Source: an uncultured Gammaproteobacteria bacterium
Lineage (GTDB): Bacteria; Pseudomonadota; Gammaproteobacteria; Steroidobacterales; Foliamicaceae
DNA length: 64,000 nucleotides
Direction: 5' to 3'
NCBI GenBank assembly: GCA_951828235.1
Contig: OX639965.1
Span: 1,013,191-1,077,190, forward strand
Under the pieces are notes generated by a model that did no database searches, was not told the DNA's origin, and saw only the letters and a list, made by a program, of their open reading frames with translations. The translations under genes and the position numbers were made by a program. Positions within the stretch are counted from its first letter, which is position 1. Each line of letters opens with the position of its first letter. Shown one piece after another: positions 27,301 to 35,697 of this stretch.

Positions 27301-28455
27301 GCCTTCTTCCTTCAAGATATCGCCGAACGTCACGACCCGGAGCGCTGTTTTCCGCTATCGGCAGAAGATTTCGCCCGCGTCAACCCGAACACGGGCACAG
27401 CGCCCATCTTTCCTACTCGCCGCGATGCCGAACTGACGAAGGCGATTTACGAGCGCCTGCCAGTGCTTGTGGACCGTTCCTCTGGCAAAGACGTGAAGGC
27501 ATGGCCGGTGAAATATCTGCGGATGTTCGACATGACCAACGACTCCCACCTGTTTCGCACTCGCGAGGAACTGGAGGAGAACGAAGGCGCCTGGCCCGTC
27601 GGCGGCAACCGTTTCGACAGTCCGTCGGGCGAATGGGTGCCTCTCTACGAGGGAAAGATGGTGCAGGCTTTCGACCACCGGGCCGCCAGTATCGTCATCA
27701 ATCCCGCGAACGTGCATCGCCCGGCACAACCCGCGCCGGCCACCGTCGAGCTGCACCAGGACCCAGACTGGCTGCCGGATCCACAGTATTGGGTTCTGAC
27801 AAGCGAAACGGCTCTGCCCGAAGCGTCCTGGCTGCTCGGCTTCAAGGACGTCACTGCTCCAACCAACGTCAGGTCGATGATCGCTGCGCTCATTCCCCTC
27901 GCCGGTGCCGGCAACACGCTTCCTCTCCTGTCACCGGAGAACCTTGAAGCAAGAGGCGCGGCACTTCTGCTCAGCAATCTCAATGCCATCCTGTTCGATT
28001 TTGTCGCTCGGCAGAAGATCCAAGGCCAGCATCTCAACTGGTTCATACTCGAACAGCTTCCCGTGATTCCACCGGAGCGTTACGAGGCGGTGCACTTCGG
28101 ACAGAAGACGGCCGCGGAGATCGTGCGCGAGGCCGTTCTGGAACTCACCTACACAGCGCATGACATGGCGCCCTTCGCCCGCGACATGGGCCATGTGAAC
28201 GAGGCTGACGAAGTGCTGCCGCCGTTCCCCTGGGACACAGACCGGCGCCTTCGCCTCCGCGCGAAACTCGACGCGCTCTATTTCCATCTCTACGGCGTAA
28301 CCAACCGCGACGACATCCGCTACATCTACTCGACCTTCCCTATCGTCCAGCGCGAGGAGGAAAAAGCATACGGCCGATACCGTTCCTGCGACCTCTGCCT
28401 CGCCTACACGAATGCCTTTGCAGCGGGCGATCCAGAAGCTGAGGTCAGACCGTGA
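24382..28455 (+). CDS. single-polypeptide type IIG-like restriction enzyme / N6-adenine methyltransferase
   Basis: The 1357-residue protein combines both activities of a restriction-modification system. The N-terminal region has a PD-(D/E)XK-like nuclease pattern: VPDGLLFAD at about residue 90, then VVESKRW near 122-128. The methyltransferase core has motif I (VCDPAMGSGHF, about 518-528), the family sequence RCVYGVDKNPMAVELAKVSL, and motif IV (IGNPPWD, about 804). The C-terminal third holds the probable target recognition domain (LNAILFDFVARQKIQGQHL is typical of Eco57I/BREX PglX-like enzymes). It starts at a GTG overlapping the stop of a short upstream frame. No separate specificity or helicase gene is adjacent. 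Confidence 0.88.
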   Translation: MTTGRPFQGSLFAEDFLRESIKNLADWSAIQDAEIDELEARLRSIFDGFPTNLSPNESQTEDDLIWPVLTRLGWTESLRQQNLSARGRENVPDGLLFADAEAKRRANQVAEDWARYEHGQTVVESKRWLRPLDRRSGRRGEESAPSTQMLRYLRRIDDLTTGKLRWGILTNGAHWRLYYAGARSVSEQFFEIDLAAILDVSGHNDGLFALSEDDRKHWLKVFALMFRREAFVRGAADGQTFHQRAIEEGRYYQERVAASLSEMVFGQVFPDLARTLAMAEPDAPLPEARDAALVLLYRLLFILYAEDRDLLPVRDSRYDDYALREKVRGEIGRRKDQGDVFSDTAARYWSAFDDLCRAIDGGDASIGLPPYNGGLFDRERTPLLTRVRLSDAAMADTIDALSFERTPDGRRYINYRDLGVQQLGSIYERLLEQEIILEDDEVIVRPNVFARKDSGSFYTPDDLVGLIVEETLEPLARGRMEAFNAEAARLASGELPEHRRMGRLRTLDPAERLLELKVCDPAMGSGHFLVNLVDHLADRVIAAMAEAEALIEGYVSPLTERIDTIRNTIMANAEDRGWTFDPAQLDDRHIVRRMVLKRCVYGVDKNPMAVELAKVSLWLHTFTVGAPLSFLDHHLRCGDSLFGAWVRPAIDNAERTGGLFLKEPLKRATRAAAPMQIIEELTDAEIAEAHRSADIFTEISEMTAPLNAFLSLLHAFEWLNLRDREDRKAYVAWLDGRLGDPIDIAQGKTGDSADPEYAERFASLLEQARTLAESERFLNWQIAFPGVWSDWEKSELHGGFDAVIGNPPWDRMKLQQVEWFAARRPDIAMAPRAADRKRMIADLETANDSLARDFATASALAATAARMARKGGDYRLLSAGDLNLYSLFVERAMTLVKPDGMVGLLVPSGIASDKTAARFFKGVATEGRLKALYDFENRRTRYNAPPFFPDVDSRFKFCAFLASPSPLADPAQCAFFLQDIAERHDPERCFPLSAEDFARVNPNTGTAPIFPTRRDAELTKAIYERLPVLVDRSSGKDVKAWPVKYLRMFDMTNDSHLFRTREELEENEGAWPVGGNRFDSPSGEWVPLYEGKMVQAFDHRAASIVINPANVHRPAQPAPATVELHQDPDWLPDPQYWVLTSETALPEASWLLGFKDVTAPTNVRSMIAALIPLAGAGNTLPLLSPENLEARGAALLLSNLNAILFDFVARQKIQGQHLNWFILEQLPVIPPERYEAVHFGQKTAAEIVREAVLELTYTAHDMAPFARDMGHVNEADEVLPPFPWDTDRRLRLRAKLDALYFHLYGVTNRDDIRYIYSTFPIVQREEEKAYGRYRSCDLCLAYTNAFAAGDPEAEVRP

Positions 28456-28566
28456 GGCCATTCGAGACACACTCACGCATTTCAACGGTTCCCCTTGTAT
28501 GCCCGTCGCCGAGAACTGGTCTAAAGCAGTAAGCTATCCTGTCCGCAGAGTGAGAGTTACGACGCA

Positions 28567-29033
28567 ATGAACGAGCTGCTGCTGTCGAACGATGACCTCG
28601 ATGCTCTCCGTTCGGCCACGAAGAGGGTCAAAATCCCGGAGCGCGTTGGGGAGTCAAGCTTGGCCGTCACAGGCAGCGAAACTACATCGCTGAATCCACA
28701 GACGGTGCGCAATATCGCGTTTATCTGCGGCAAAACTTGGATGACGAAAGAGACTTCTCCTGTGGTCTTGCGTTGATTCACAAGGGTGGAAAGCCTCTCA
28801 GTCTTGCCCGATACAACGGTTCCAGCCACCCACACGGAGACATCCGGTATCAATGCCATATTCATCTTGCGACTTCGGAGGCTCTGGTGGCAGGAAAGAA
28901 GATTGACAGTTACGCGGAAGAAACGGATCGATACAGAACCCTGGAAGGCGCCCTCGCCTGTTTGATCGAAGATTGTCGCGTGCAGGGCCTAACTGCTATG
29001 CGCGATGAGCCGGAGTTGTTCGATGGCCCTTGA
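28567..29033 (+). pseudogene. DUF6978-like gene with a one-base frameshift
   Basis: The first 21 codons (MNELLLSNDDLDALRSATKR...) are in one frame and the rest in the next lower frame, giving NPGARWGVKLGRHRQRNYIA and, later, RYNGSSHPHGDI, CHIHLATSEAL and YAEETDRYRTLEGAL to TGA at 29033. The later part carries the pattern that I recall for DUF6978 (RYNG.SH.H, HIH.AT, YAE.TDRY). The switch point is the A-run at 28630-28633: one extra A would restore KRVKNPGARW. It is either a true mutation or a sequencing or assembly error. The gene overlaps the next one by 11 bases, as functional pairs do. The role is unknown. Confidence 0.7.
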
Positions 29034-29805
29034 TACGACACTTCTTGAGAGGACACTGTGCGACCGATTGTGCGCAAGAGTTCGCATCCATGAACGGGAT
29101 GACGGTGTGCTCATGCTGGAAACGCCATTTACATTTCCAGACGGTGACCATTTTCCAATCTATCTCTCCGAGACACGAGCAGGTAGCGTGGTACTGAGTG
29201 ATCGTGGGCATACACTCATGCACATGAGCTACGAGCACGATGTTGACGCCTTCTACGATGGCGCGAGAGCCGCACTCCGTGAGCAGATTGTGCGGGATAG
29301 CAGCATTGAGGAAGATGATGGCGTCTTTACGGTTGAGACGCCTCCGAACGAGATCGCCGACACCATATTCAGATTTGGCCAAGCACTCACGAAAATCTAT
29401 GACCTGACGTTTCTCAGCAGAGAGCGTGTAGCGTCAACATTCTATGAAGACCTGAGGACCTTGCTGTTCGGAATAGTTGACGAGGAGAGGGTTGAAACAG
29501 ACCACATACCAACAGAGGTACCGAATGGAAGCAACTACCCTGTCGATTACCGGCTTGAAGGACGTGAAGGTTCGTCTGTGTTCATCTATGGAGTCCCCAA
29601 TCGAGATAAGGCGCGACTAACGACCATTATGCTTTCGCACTTCCTGCTTCATGGGCTTTCCTTCGAATCCGTCATCGTATTTGAGAATCAGCAAGAAATT
29701 CCCCGGCTTGATGTCGCCCGCCTGACAAACGTCGCCGGAACGGCGGTCGCCTCTCTCGAAGCCGAGAGCGATTTTCGCAGAAAGATTGAGAAACTCGCGG
29801 CGTGA
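29023..29805 (+). CDS. DUF1828/DUF1829-type protein
   Basis: The 260-residue product begins MALDTTLLERTLCDRLCARV, with GGAG seven bases upstream of ATG 29023. The N-terminal half (ETPFTFPDGDHFPIYLSETR, SVVLSDRGHTLMHMSYEHDV) matches the DUF1828 pattern and the C-terminal half corresponds to the DUF1829-like part (VDYRLEGREGSSVFIYGVPN). Proteins of this type are common in prophages and defence islands and their biochemical function is not established. The start lies inside the end of the DUF6978-like gene, so the two form an operon. Base composition is visibly lower in GC than the flanking housekeeping genes. Confidence 0.7.
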   Translation: MALDTTLLERTLCDRLCARVRIHERDDGVLMLETPFTFPDGDHFPIYLSETRAGSVVLSDRGHTLMHMSYEHDVDAFYDGARAALREQIVRDSSIEEDDGVFTVETPPNEIADTIFRFGQALTKIYDLTFLSRERVASTFYEDLRTLLFGIVDEERVETDHIPTEVPNGSNYPVDYRLEGREGSSVFIYGVPNRDKARLTTIMLSHFLLHGLSFESVIVFENQQEIPRLDVARLTNVAGTAVASLEAESDFRRKIEKLAA

Positions 29806-30143
29806 AGTAGATCGATGTGTGCGAACACCTACCACTTCTCAGAGGTTGGTGAGGATCTGGACGCAATTCCTACTTGAGGTCCACGCTCACGTCCAAAGCT
29901 GGCCATTGATGGAACTACCGCTGGCATCCGCGAACCAGTAGAGCTTTCGCTCGGTCCTAACTTTCGTACGCAAGGTGCTACATCAACGGTAGGACCAAGG
30001 CAGGAACAGGACGCCCGTCAGGTATAGCCCGCCTCCCGGCGTAGCCGTACTCGCCAATCTGTGTGGAGCGTCTGACGCTCGCAGCTGCGACTCGGTACGT
30101 GGGCCAACCTCCCCTCATCATCTTCCTTCATCGCAATAGCTGC
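29806..30143. other. 338 bases without a recognisable gene
   Basis: This stretch lies between the convergent DUF1828-type and RES-type genes. I translated it in all frames by eye and saw no domain. The C-terminal half of the RES toxin, which should be encoded here on the minus strand, was not found, so this may be decayed or replaced sequence. Confidence 0.4.
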
Positions 30144-30488
30144 TCAAGCGCACCACGTTGTTCTGCATGCTTTTGGGGATCCGTCCGCCTCAACCTCTCC
30201 AGGTTGAGCAGTTTCCAGCGAACTGTAGAACACTGGAAAAGTTCCATCGGAGAATCGGCTTTGTTTACGGAAATGGACCTTTCGCCTGAATGGACCATCA
30301 CAAAGTTCATTCAAGTCTGACTTGTAGCCAGCGGCAGTAAGAATCTCACGCAATTCTTCATTGCTCTGTGCGTCGTATCCCTGCCTGTTCAGGAAATCAC
30401 TCAATGGCACATTTGCATATCGAAAAACGCGCCGCCGGTTTTTTCTGGCAGGGACGGCCTCCAGCAAATCATCTTCCTGCAACGGCAT
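30144..30488 (-). pseudogene. RES-domain toxin, C-terminally truncated
   Basis: The 114-residue frame has the N-terminal part of a RES-family NAD+-degrading toxin as found beside DUF2384 antitoxins: YANVPLSDFLNRQGYDAQSN, then NELCDGPFRRKVHFRKQSRF and SDGTFPVFYSSLETA, which includes the Arg and Tyr of the active site. After ETA the sequence turns non-conserved and stops at TGA 30144-30146, whereas full toxins continue for about 100 residues. The toxin is probably inactive. The start overlaps the DUF2384 gene by 20 bases, the usual antitoxin-toxin coupling. Confidence 0.65.
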
Positions 30489-31038
30489 CGACGTACTCCC
30501 TCGTCAGCAGAATACCTTCCATTGACCCGCCCGACAGCAACGACAAGGGGGACTTCCCCTCAAGCAGGTCATGTGGTTCGCGCAGCCACTTGTTTTCCGC
30601 TTCCAGATCGCGGAACAGTGAATCCAGTGATTCGTGAATTCGAAACAAGTGTGCGATTCGATCCTTGACGTCGCGGCCACGGAAGTCATCCAGCCCTTCA
30701 AGGACATCGGCCACATGCGTCGCGTCAACTGATCTGAAGCCCAGCAATGACACGGCCTCGCTCTCTTCCAGGTGCCAGTCTTTCAATAGCTTCAACACGA
30801 ATTGGATTGGCCCGGTTAGTCGTTTTCTTGGCAATGCTTGCCTAGCCAGAGAATTCCGAACCAGGGAATCCTGGTAAATCTCTGCTGGCTGAGTGAAGTC
30901 CGCACTCAAGTCGCCCAAAGCCAATCCCGCTTTATCGTCCCCAAGATCGAACTCGAATTGCCCTTGCCTTTCCTTGTAATGGCGAAGCTTTTCGGGATCG
31001 AATGTTGGCGCACCAGCGGCGCCCGCTGCCGCCTGCAT
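30469..31038 (-). CDS. MbcA/ParS/Xre-type antitoxin with DUF2384 domain
   Basis: The 189-residue protein has a central helical DNA-binding-like region (QFVLKLLKDWHLEESEAVSL, LGFRSVDATHVADVL) and a C-terminal DUF2384 toxin-binding domain (RIAHLFRIHESLDSLF, LREPHDLLEGKSPLSLLSGG). Such antitoxins neutralise RES toxins. The downstream RES gene is truncated, so this may be an orphaned antitoxin or an anti-addiction factor. Its ATG overlaps the stop of a small upstream frame in TGATG. Confidence 0.8.
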   Translation of the reverse strand: MQAAAGAAGAPTFDPEKLRHYKERQGQFEFDLGDDKAGLALGDLSADFTQPAEIYQDSLVRNSLARQALPRKRLTGPIQFVLKLLKDWHLEESEAVSLLGFRSVDATHVADVLEGLDDFRGRDVKDRIAHLFRIHESLDSLFRDLEAENKWLREPHDLLEGKSPLSLLSGGSMEGILLTREYVDAVAGR

Positions 31039-31241
31039 CAGGAATTCTCAGCCCTATCGAAAATTGGGACCAGATAAACAAATCCATTATGTCCATCAGA
31101 CCCCTTATGACCGTTCACGTGTTCCGAACCACCACCACCACCGCCGGAAGCGCCTGAAATAATCAATAGGCCTCGAGAAGTTTCCCAGGGCCATTCAAGT
31201 TCCCCGCTCTCAACTATCCGGCGCAGTCCTACGTCTTGCAT
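31038..31241 (-). CDS. hypothetical 67-residue protein with Gly run, coupled to the DUF2384 gene
   Basis: The frame begins at ATG 31241 after AGGA and ends in TGA overlapping the next ATG (TGATG). The protein contains a run of six glycines after LLIISGAS, then a His/Gly-rich stretch and YLVPIFDRAENS. I do not recognise it. The coupling to the antitoxin gene is the main reason to think it is translated; the low complexity argues for caution. Confidence 0.4.
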   Translation of the reverse strand: MQDVGLRRIVESGELEWPWETSRGLLIISGASGGGGGGSEHVNGHKGSDGHNGFVYLVPIFDRAENS

Positions 31242-31353
31242 GATGTCCTAGCCAAACATACTGCCCTTATGAGCTTTACAAGTGTAGCAGTCGCGATGAG
31301 GCTAGGCGGGACAAGTTTCCATAGAAATCATACGCGTATGCTTAATAATTCGC

Positions 31354-33066
31354 CTAATCAGCGGGGCTGGCGGTCGAGGCCGATGCAAGCTCCGCCAGTG
31401 CCTGTTCGCGGGCCGCGGCGAACTCGTCCCCCGGGTTCCAGGACTGCATTTCGTCCGCCTGGGCAATCAGGTAGGTGGTCAGCAGGCCAAAGCGCGTGTC
31501 CGCGACCATCCCTTCGAAAACCCATTCATCAGTCAGTTCATCGCTGGGCTGATGGTAGTCGAACGTGGTGTACGCGTTGATCCGCATTTTCCCCCAGCCC
31601 TCAGGCTTGCCGATGATCTCCACGCCGCCGTCCAGGTAAATTCCCGGCACGCCGGCCTTCGCAAAGCTGAACTGATCCGAGCGGTAGAAGTAACCCTGGT
31701 CCGGAAACTGGTCGCCCCGCAGGGTTCGTCCGACGTACGACGCCACATCCCATGCAACCTGGTCCAGCGAGGACTTGCCCAGGCCGATGAAGATCATGTC
31801 GCTGGCCTCGCCCCAGATGCTCACGCCGTCGAAATTGACGTTGGCCGCGATGCGCCCGGCATGGAAGGTGGGATGGCGGGCGTAGTACTGCGACCCCAGC
31901 AGCCCCTGTTCTTCCGCACCCACCAGCGCGAACACGACCGAGCGTCGCGGCGGCGAGGGCAATGCCGACAGCGCCCTGGCCAGTGAAAGCACCGCTGCCA
32001 CGCCGGTAGCGTTGTCGAAGGCGCCGTTGTAGATCACATCCTCGCCCTCGGAGGAAGCGATGCCCATGCCCAGGTGATCGTGGTGCGCGGTCACCACCAC
32101 CGCCTCGTTCTTCAGCTTGTCGTCGCACCCGGGAAGCACGCCCAGCACGTTGGCGGTCTCGACCCGCTCCAGGCCGGCATCGAGTTCGACGGTCGTGGTG
32201 ATGCCGAGCGGCACGGGCGCGAAGTCCCGGCTGCGGGCCGCCTGCGTGAGCGCGTCCAGGTCGTGGCCGGCGGAGGCCAGCAGCTCTCTCGCCGCCGTTT
32301 CGGTAAGCCAGGCGGCGACTTCAAGGCGGGGCTCTCCTTCGATGGGAATCTCGTACTGCGGACCGGTCCACGAGGTTTCGACAACCTGCCAAGGGTAGCC
32401 CGCCGAGGGTGTCGTATGAATGATGATTGCGCCGACGGCGCCCAGGCGCGCGGCGATCTCATACTTGTAAGTCCATCGCCCGTAATAGAGACGGCGCTTG
32501 CCTGCAAACAGGTCAGGATCCCAATCCGGGTCGTTGTTCAGCATGACCAGCACCTTGCCGCGCATGTCCTGCGCCTTGAAATCGTCCCACTCGTATTCGG
32601 GGGCCTGGATGCCGTAGCCTGCAAAGACCAGCTCGGCGCCGGCGAGCAATGCCCCCGACGTCTGATTGGCCACGTTGGCGACGAATTCCGAGCCCGGCGC
32701 GACGGAAACGCCCGTTGAAAACGGCCAGGCGGCCGGCAACTCGGTCGTGACGGACACCAGTTCGAACGGCTGCTCATAGCCCTGTCCCGCGCCGGGTGCG
32801 ATATTCGCATCGGCAAGCTGCGCCGCCATCCACTCGCGGGCTTTCACGTCACCGGCGCTGCCCGGCGCCCGGCCTTCGTACGCATCGCTTGCCAGCTCGG
32901 CCACCACGGACTGCAGCTCCTCGCCCGTGATCAGGTGCGCGACCTGGTCGGCATAGGTCAGGGCTTCACCCGTCGCTGTGGGACCGCAGGCCTGAAGAAT
33001 TTCCTCATCCGCCGGGCCGCAACCGAACCCCAGCAGGCAAAGAAGAACAATGCTTGGCGCACGCAT
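31354..33066 (-). CDS. M28-family zinc metallopeptidase, lipoprotein
   Basis: The 570-residue protein begins MRAPSIVLLCLLGFGCGPAD, a lipoprotein signal with Cys16. ATG 33066 is chosen because GAGGAGCG lies just upstream. A PA-like domain (about 100-260) precedes the peptidase core. The core holds the zinc ligands in VTAHHDHLGMG, GAFDNATGVA, LVGAEEQGLLGSQYY, NVNFDGVSIWG and FDYHQPSDELTD. Members are exported aminopeptidases that trim peptides in the periplasm or at the cell surface. It is followed by no partner on its strand; the defence island begins just downstream. Confidence 0.92.
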   Translation of the reverse strand: MRAPSIVLLCLLGFGCGPADEEILQACGPTATGEALTYADQVAHLITGEELQSVVAELASDAYEGRAPGSAGDVKAREWMAAQLADANIAPGAGQGYEQPFELVSVTTELPAAWPFSTGVSVAPGSEFVANVANQTSGALLAGAELVFAGYGIQAPEYEWDDFKAQDMRGKVLVMLNNDPDWDPDLFAGKRRLYYGRWTYKYEIAARLGAVGAIIIHTTPSAGYPWQVVETSWTGPQYEIPIEGEPRLEVAAWLTETAARELLASAGHDLDALTQAARSRDFAPVPLGITTTVELDAGLERVETANVLGVLPGCDDKLKNEAVVVTAHHDHLGMGIASSEGEDVIYNGAFDNATGVAAVLSLARALSALPSPPRRSVVFALVGAEEQGLLGSQYYARHPTFHAGRIAANVNFDGVSIWGEASDMIFIGLGKSSLDQVAWDVASYVGRTLRGDQFPDQGYFYRSDQFSFAKAGVPGIYLDGGVEIIGKPEGWGKMRINAYTTFDYHQPSDELTDEWVFEGMVADTRFGLLTTYLIAQADEMQSWNPGDEFAAAREQALAELASASTASPAD

Positions 33067-33128
33067 GAAGCGCTCCTCGAGACTTGATGAGAGGGCGCCA
33101 AGATACACGAAAAACTGCCGGCACCGCC

Positions 33129-35225
33129 TCAGACCCGAGCGTAGCGACCGCCTTCGCCGACCCAGCGATGAATCAGCTGTTCGACCGCGGGGTCGCCGTC
33201 GTGAAGCATTTCCTCGGCAATGCGCTGGGCCGGCTCCGCCAACGCCCCGTCGCGCACCAGGTCGGCCACGCGGAACTGCAGCGCGCCCGTCTGGCGGACG
33301 CCCAGGATCTCACCGGCGCCGCGCAGGGCCAGGTCTTTGCGGGCTATCTCAAACCCGTCGTGGGTGCTGCGCATCGTGTTGAGCCTCTCGCGGGCCATTT
33401 CTCCCAGAGGCGAGCGGTACATCAGGACGCAATGGCTCCTGTCCGCGCCCCGTCCCACGCGACCGCGCAACTGGTGCAGCTGCGCCAGTCCAAGGCGCTC
33501 GGCATTCTCCACGATCATCAGGCTGGCCTTCGGAACATCCACGCCCACTTCAATGACCGTGGTGGCTACCAGCACCCCCAGCTTGCCGGCCGCAAACTGT
33601 CCCATGACCCGATCGCGCTCCCGCGATGTCGCCCGTCCATGCAGCAGGCCCACGCGAATGCCGGGCAGAGCTTCGCTCAGTTCACGGTGTGTCGGCTCGG
33701 CGGCCTGAGATTCGATGTAATCCGATTCCTCGATCAGCGGGCAGACCCAGTAAGCCTGCCGGCCCGAACCGCAGGCCGAAGCCACCCTTTCGATGACCTC
33801 GTGGCGGCGCTCCTGCGAAATCAGCACGGTATTGACCGGCTGGCGCCCGGGCGGCATGTCGCGGATGGCGGAAATATCCAGGCCGGCGTAGAAGGTCATG
33901 GCCAGCGACCTCGGGATGGGCGTGGCGGTGGTCACCAACTGGTGCGGCACCTGGCCGCCGGAAGCGCCCTTTTCCACCAGACTCAGCCGCTGATGCACCC
34001 CGAAACGGTGCTGTTCGTCCACTACCACCAGCCCCAGCGACCGGTATTGGACGCCTTTCTGGAAAAGGGCGTGGGTCCCGATTGCAAGCTGGGCGTCACC
34101 GCCGGAGAGCTCCGCCTCGAACATCCGGCGCTCGGATCGCGACATGCCGCCGGAGATCCAGGCCAGGCGCACGCCCAGCGGCGCAAGCCAGTCCGAGAGC
34201 GTGCGCATATGCTGTTCGGCCAGCAATTCGGTAGGTGCCATGATTGCCGCCTGTCGCCCCGTCTGGATGGCTGCCAGCGCGGCTGCCGCGATCACCACGG
34301 TCTTTCCGCACCCCACATCGCCCTGCAGCAACCGCATCATGGGAACATTGCGGGCCAGGTCGGCGTCGATCTGTTCGATCGCCTGCCGCTGGCCGGACGT
34401 CAATTCAAAAGACAGACGCTGCAAGAACTCCTCGCGAAGCGGGCCAATCGCGCTGAGAGGAAACGCATCACGCCGCTGACCGGCTTCGCGCATCCGTCGC
34501 AGGCCCATATGCCAGGCCAGTATTTCTTCCAGCGCCATGCGCTTGCGAGCGGGATGGGTCCCGGACAGCAGCGTTTCCAGCGCCATGCCCCTGGGTGGGC
34601 GGTGCACCGTGCGCAAGGCCTCGTGCAGCCCCGGAAACCGGAGCCTGGCCAGAAACGGCGCGGGGATCAGGTCCGGCAGATCCTCAAGGGCATGCTCAAG
34701 CGCGTGGTCGGTCAATCCGCGAAGGCGGGGCTGGGTGACGCCCTCGGTGGTGGGATAGACGGGCGTGAGCCGGTCCTGGACTGGCGCCGGTTCGGCTTCC
34801 CGGAGCCTTCGGTACTCGGGATGCACGATCTCGAATCCCCTGGGACCCTGCCGTACCTCGCCGTAGCAAAGCAGGCGCGTCCCAGCGCTCAAGCCTGCCT
34901 GTTGCTGCCGGGTAAAGTGAAAGAAACGCAGCGTGATTTCCGCCGTTTCATCGCGCAGCGCGCAGAGCAGGCTGCGGCGGCGGCCCATGATGACTCTGGC
35001 GCGGGCGATCACTCCCTCTAGCTGCACACGCTGGCCGGGCTTGAGATCGACGATGGGCCGTATGCGGGTGCGGTCCTCGTAGCGGATGGGCAACAGAAAC
35101 AGGAGATCGCGGACCGTGCGCAGGCCCAGGCGCTCAAGCTTGCCGGCCATGGCCGGGCCTATGCCCTTGAGCGTAGTGAGGTTCGGGCTGTCTTCGGCCG
35201 TCGGGGAGGCGGAATCAGCAGGCAA
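33129..35225 (-). CDS. recG: ATP-dependent DNA helicase RecG
   Basis: The 698-residue helicase remodels stalled replication forks and branched DNA. An N-terminal wedge/OB region includes LKGIGPAMAGKLERLGLRTV and LFLLPIRYEDRT. The motor has Walker A LLQGDVGCGKTVV, the DEQH box VVVDEQHRFGVHQR, TATPIPRSLAMTFY, and motif VI HQLRGRVGRGADRSHC. The length agrees with E. coli RecG (693). It lies in the gmk-rpoZ-spoT-ridA-recG order typical of gammaproteobacteria. Confidence 0.97.
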   Translation of the reverse strand: MPADSASPTAEDSPNLTTLKGIGPAMAGKLERLGLRTVRDLLFLLPIRYEDRTRIRPIVDLKPGQRVQLEGVIARARVIMGRRRSLLCALRDETAEITLRFFHFTRQQQAGLSAGTRLLCYGEVRQGPRGFEIVHPEYRRLREAEPAPVQDRLTPVYPTTEGVTQPRLRGLTDHALEHALEDLPDLIPAPFLARLRFPGLHEALRTVHRPPRGMALETLLSGTHPARKRMALEEILAWHMGLRRMREAGQRRDAFPLSAIGPLREEFLQRLSFELTSGQRQAIEQIDADLARNVPMMRLLQGDVGCGKTVVIAAAALAAIQTGRQAAIMAPTELLAEQHMRTLSDWLAPLGVRLAWISGGMSRSERRMFEAELSGGDAQLAIGTHALFQKGVQYRSLGLVVVDEQHRFGVHQRLSLVEKGASGGQVPHQLVTTATPIPRSLAMTFYAGLDISAIRDMPPGRQPVNTVLISQERRHEVIERVASACGSGRQAYWVCPLIEESDYIESQAAEPTHRELSEALPGIRVGLLHGRATSRERDRVMGQFAAGKLGVLVATTVIEVGVDVPKASLMIVENAERLGLAQLHQLRGRVGRGADRSHCVLMYRSPLGEMARERLNTMRSTHDGFEIARKDLALRGAGEILGVRQTGALQFRVADLVRDGALAEPAQRIAEEMLHDGDPAVEQLIHRWVGEGGRYARV

Positions 35226-35255
35226 CTGGCGTCGTATTCCGCTAATCGGTTCGTA

Positions 35256-35642
35256 CTACGGTACGACCAGTACTGCGTCGGCTTCTACCTGCGCGCCCAG
35301 CGGCAATCCCGCCACCTCGATCGCGGCGCGGGCGGGGAAAGGCTTGGCGAACATCTCCGACATGACCTCGTTTACCAGTCCGAAATGCGAAAGATCCGTC
35401 AGAAAGACGGTGATCTTCACCGCGTCCCTGCCGAGATCGCAGCCGCCGGCCCTGGCCACCGCCGCCAGGTTGGCGAATACCTGTCCGATCTGCATGCGGA
35501 TGTCGCCGTCAACCAGCTTGCCGGTCTCCGGGTCCAGCGGAATCTGTCCGGACACATAGCAGAAATCGCCCGCGACGATGGCCTGGGAATAGGCGCCGAT
35601 CGCAGCCGGCGCACGGGAGGTGTGTACAGGAGTGCGTTTCAT
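35256..35642 (-). CDS. ridA: RidA-family enamine/imine deaminase
   Basis: The 128-residue protein starts MKRTPVHTSRAPAAIGAYSQ and has VSGQIPLDPETGKLV, QVFANLAAVARAGG and PARAAIEVAGLPLGAQVEAD, with the conserved Arg that binds the substrate carboxylate. RidA hydrolyses reactive 2-aminoacrylate and related imines formed by PLP enzymes. A longer frame from 35705 would overlap spoT and lacks similarity. Its place between spoT and recG is common. Confidence 0.94.
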   Translation of the reverse strand: MKRTPVHTSRAPAAIGAYSQAIVAGDFCYVSGQIPLDPETGKLVDGDIRMQIGQVFANLAAVARAGGCDLGRDAVKITVFLTDLSHFGLVNEVMSEMFAKPFPARAAIEVAGLPLGAQVEADAVLVVP

Positions 35643-35697
35643 GGGTGAGTCGGGGGTCAATAATATGTCAGTCAGCGTACTAAACATGCTGCCGGCG

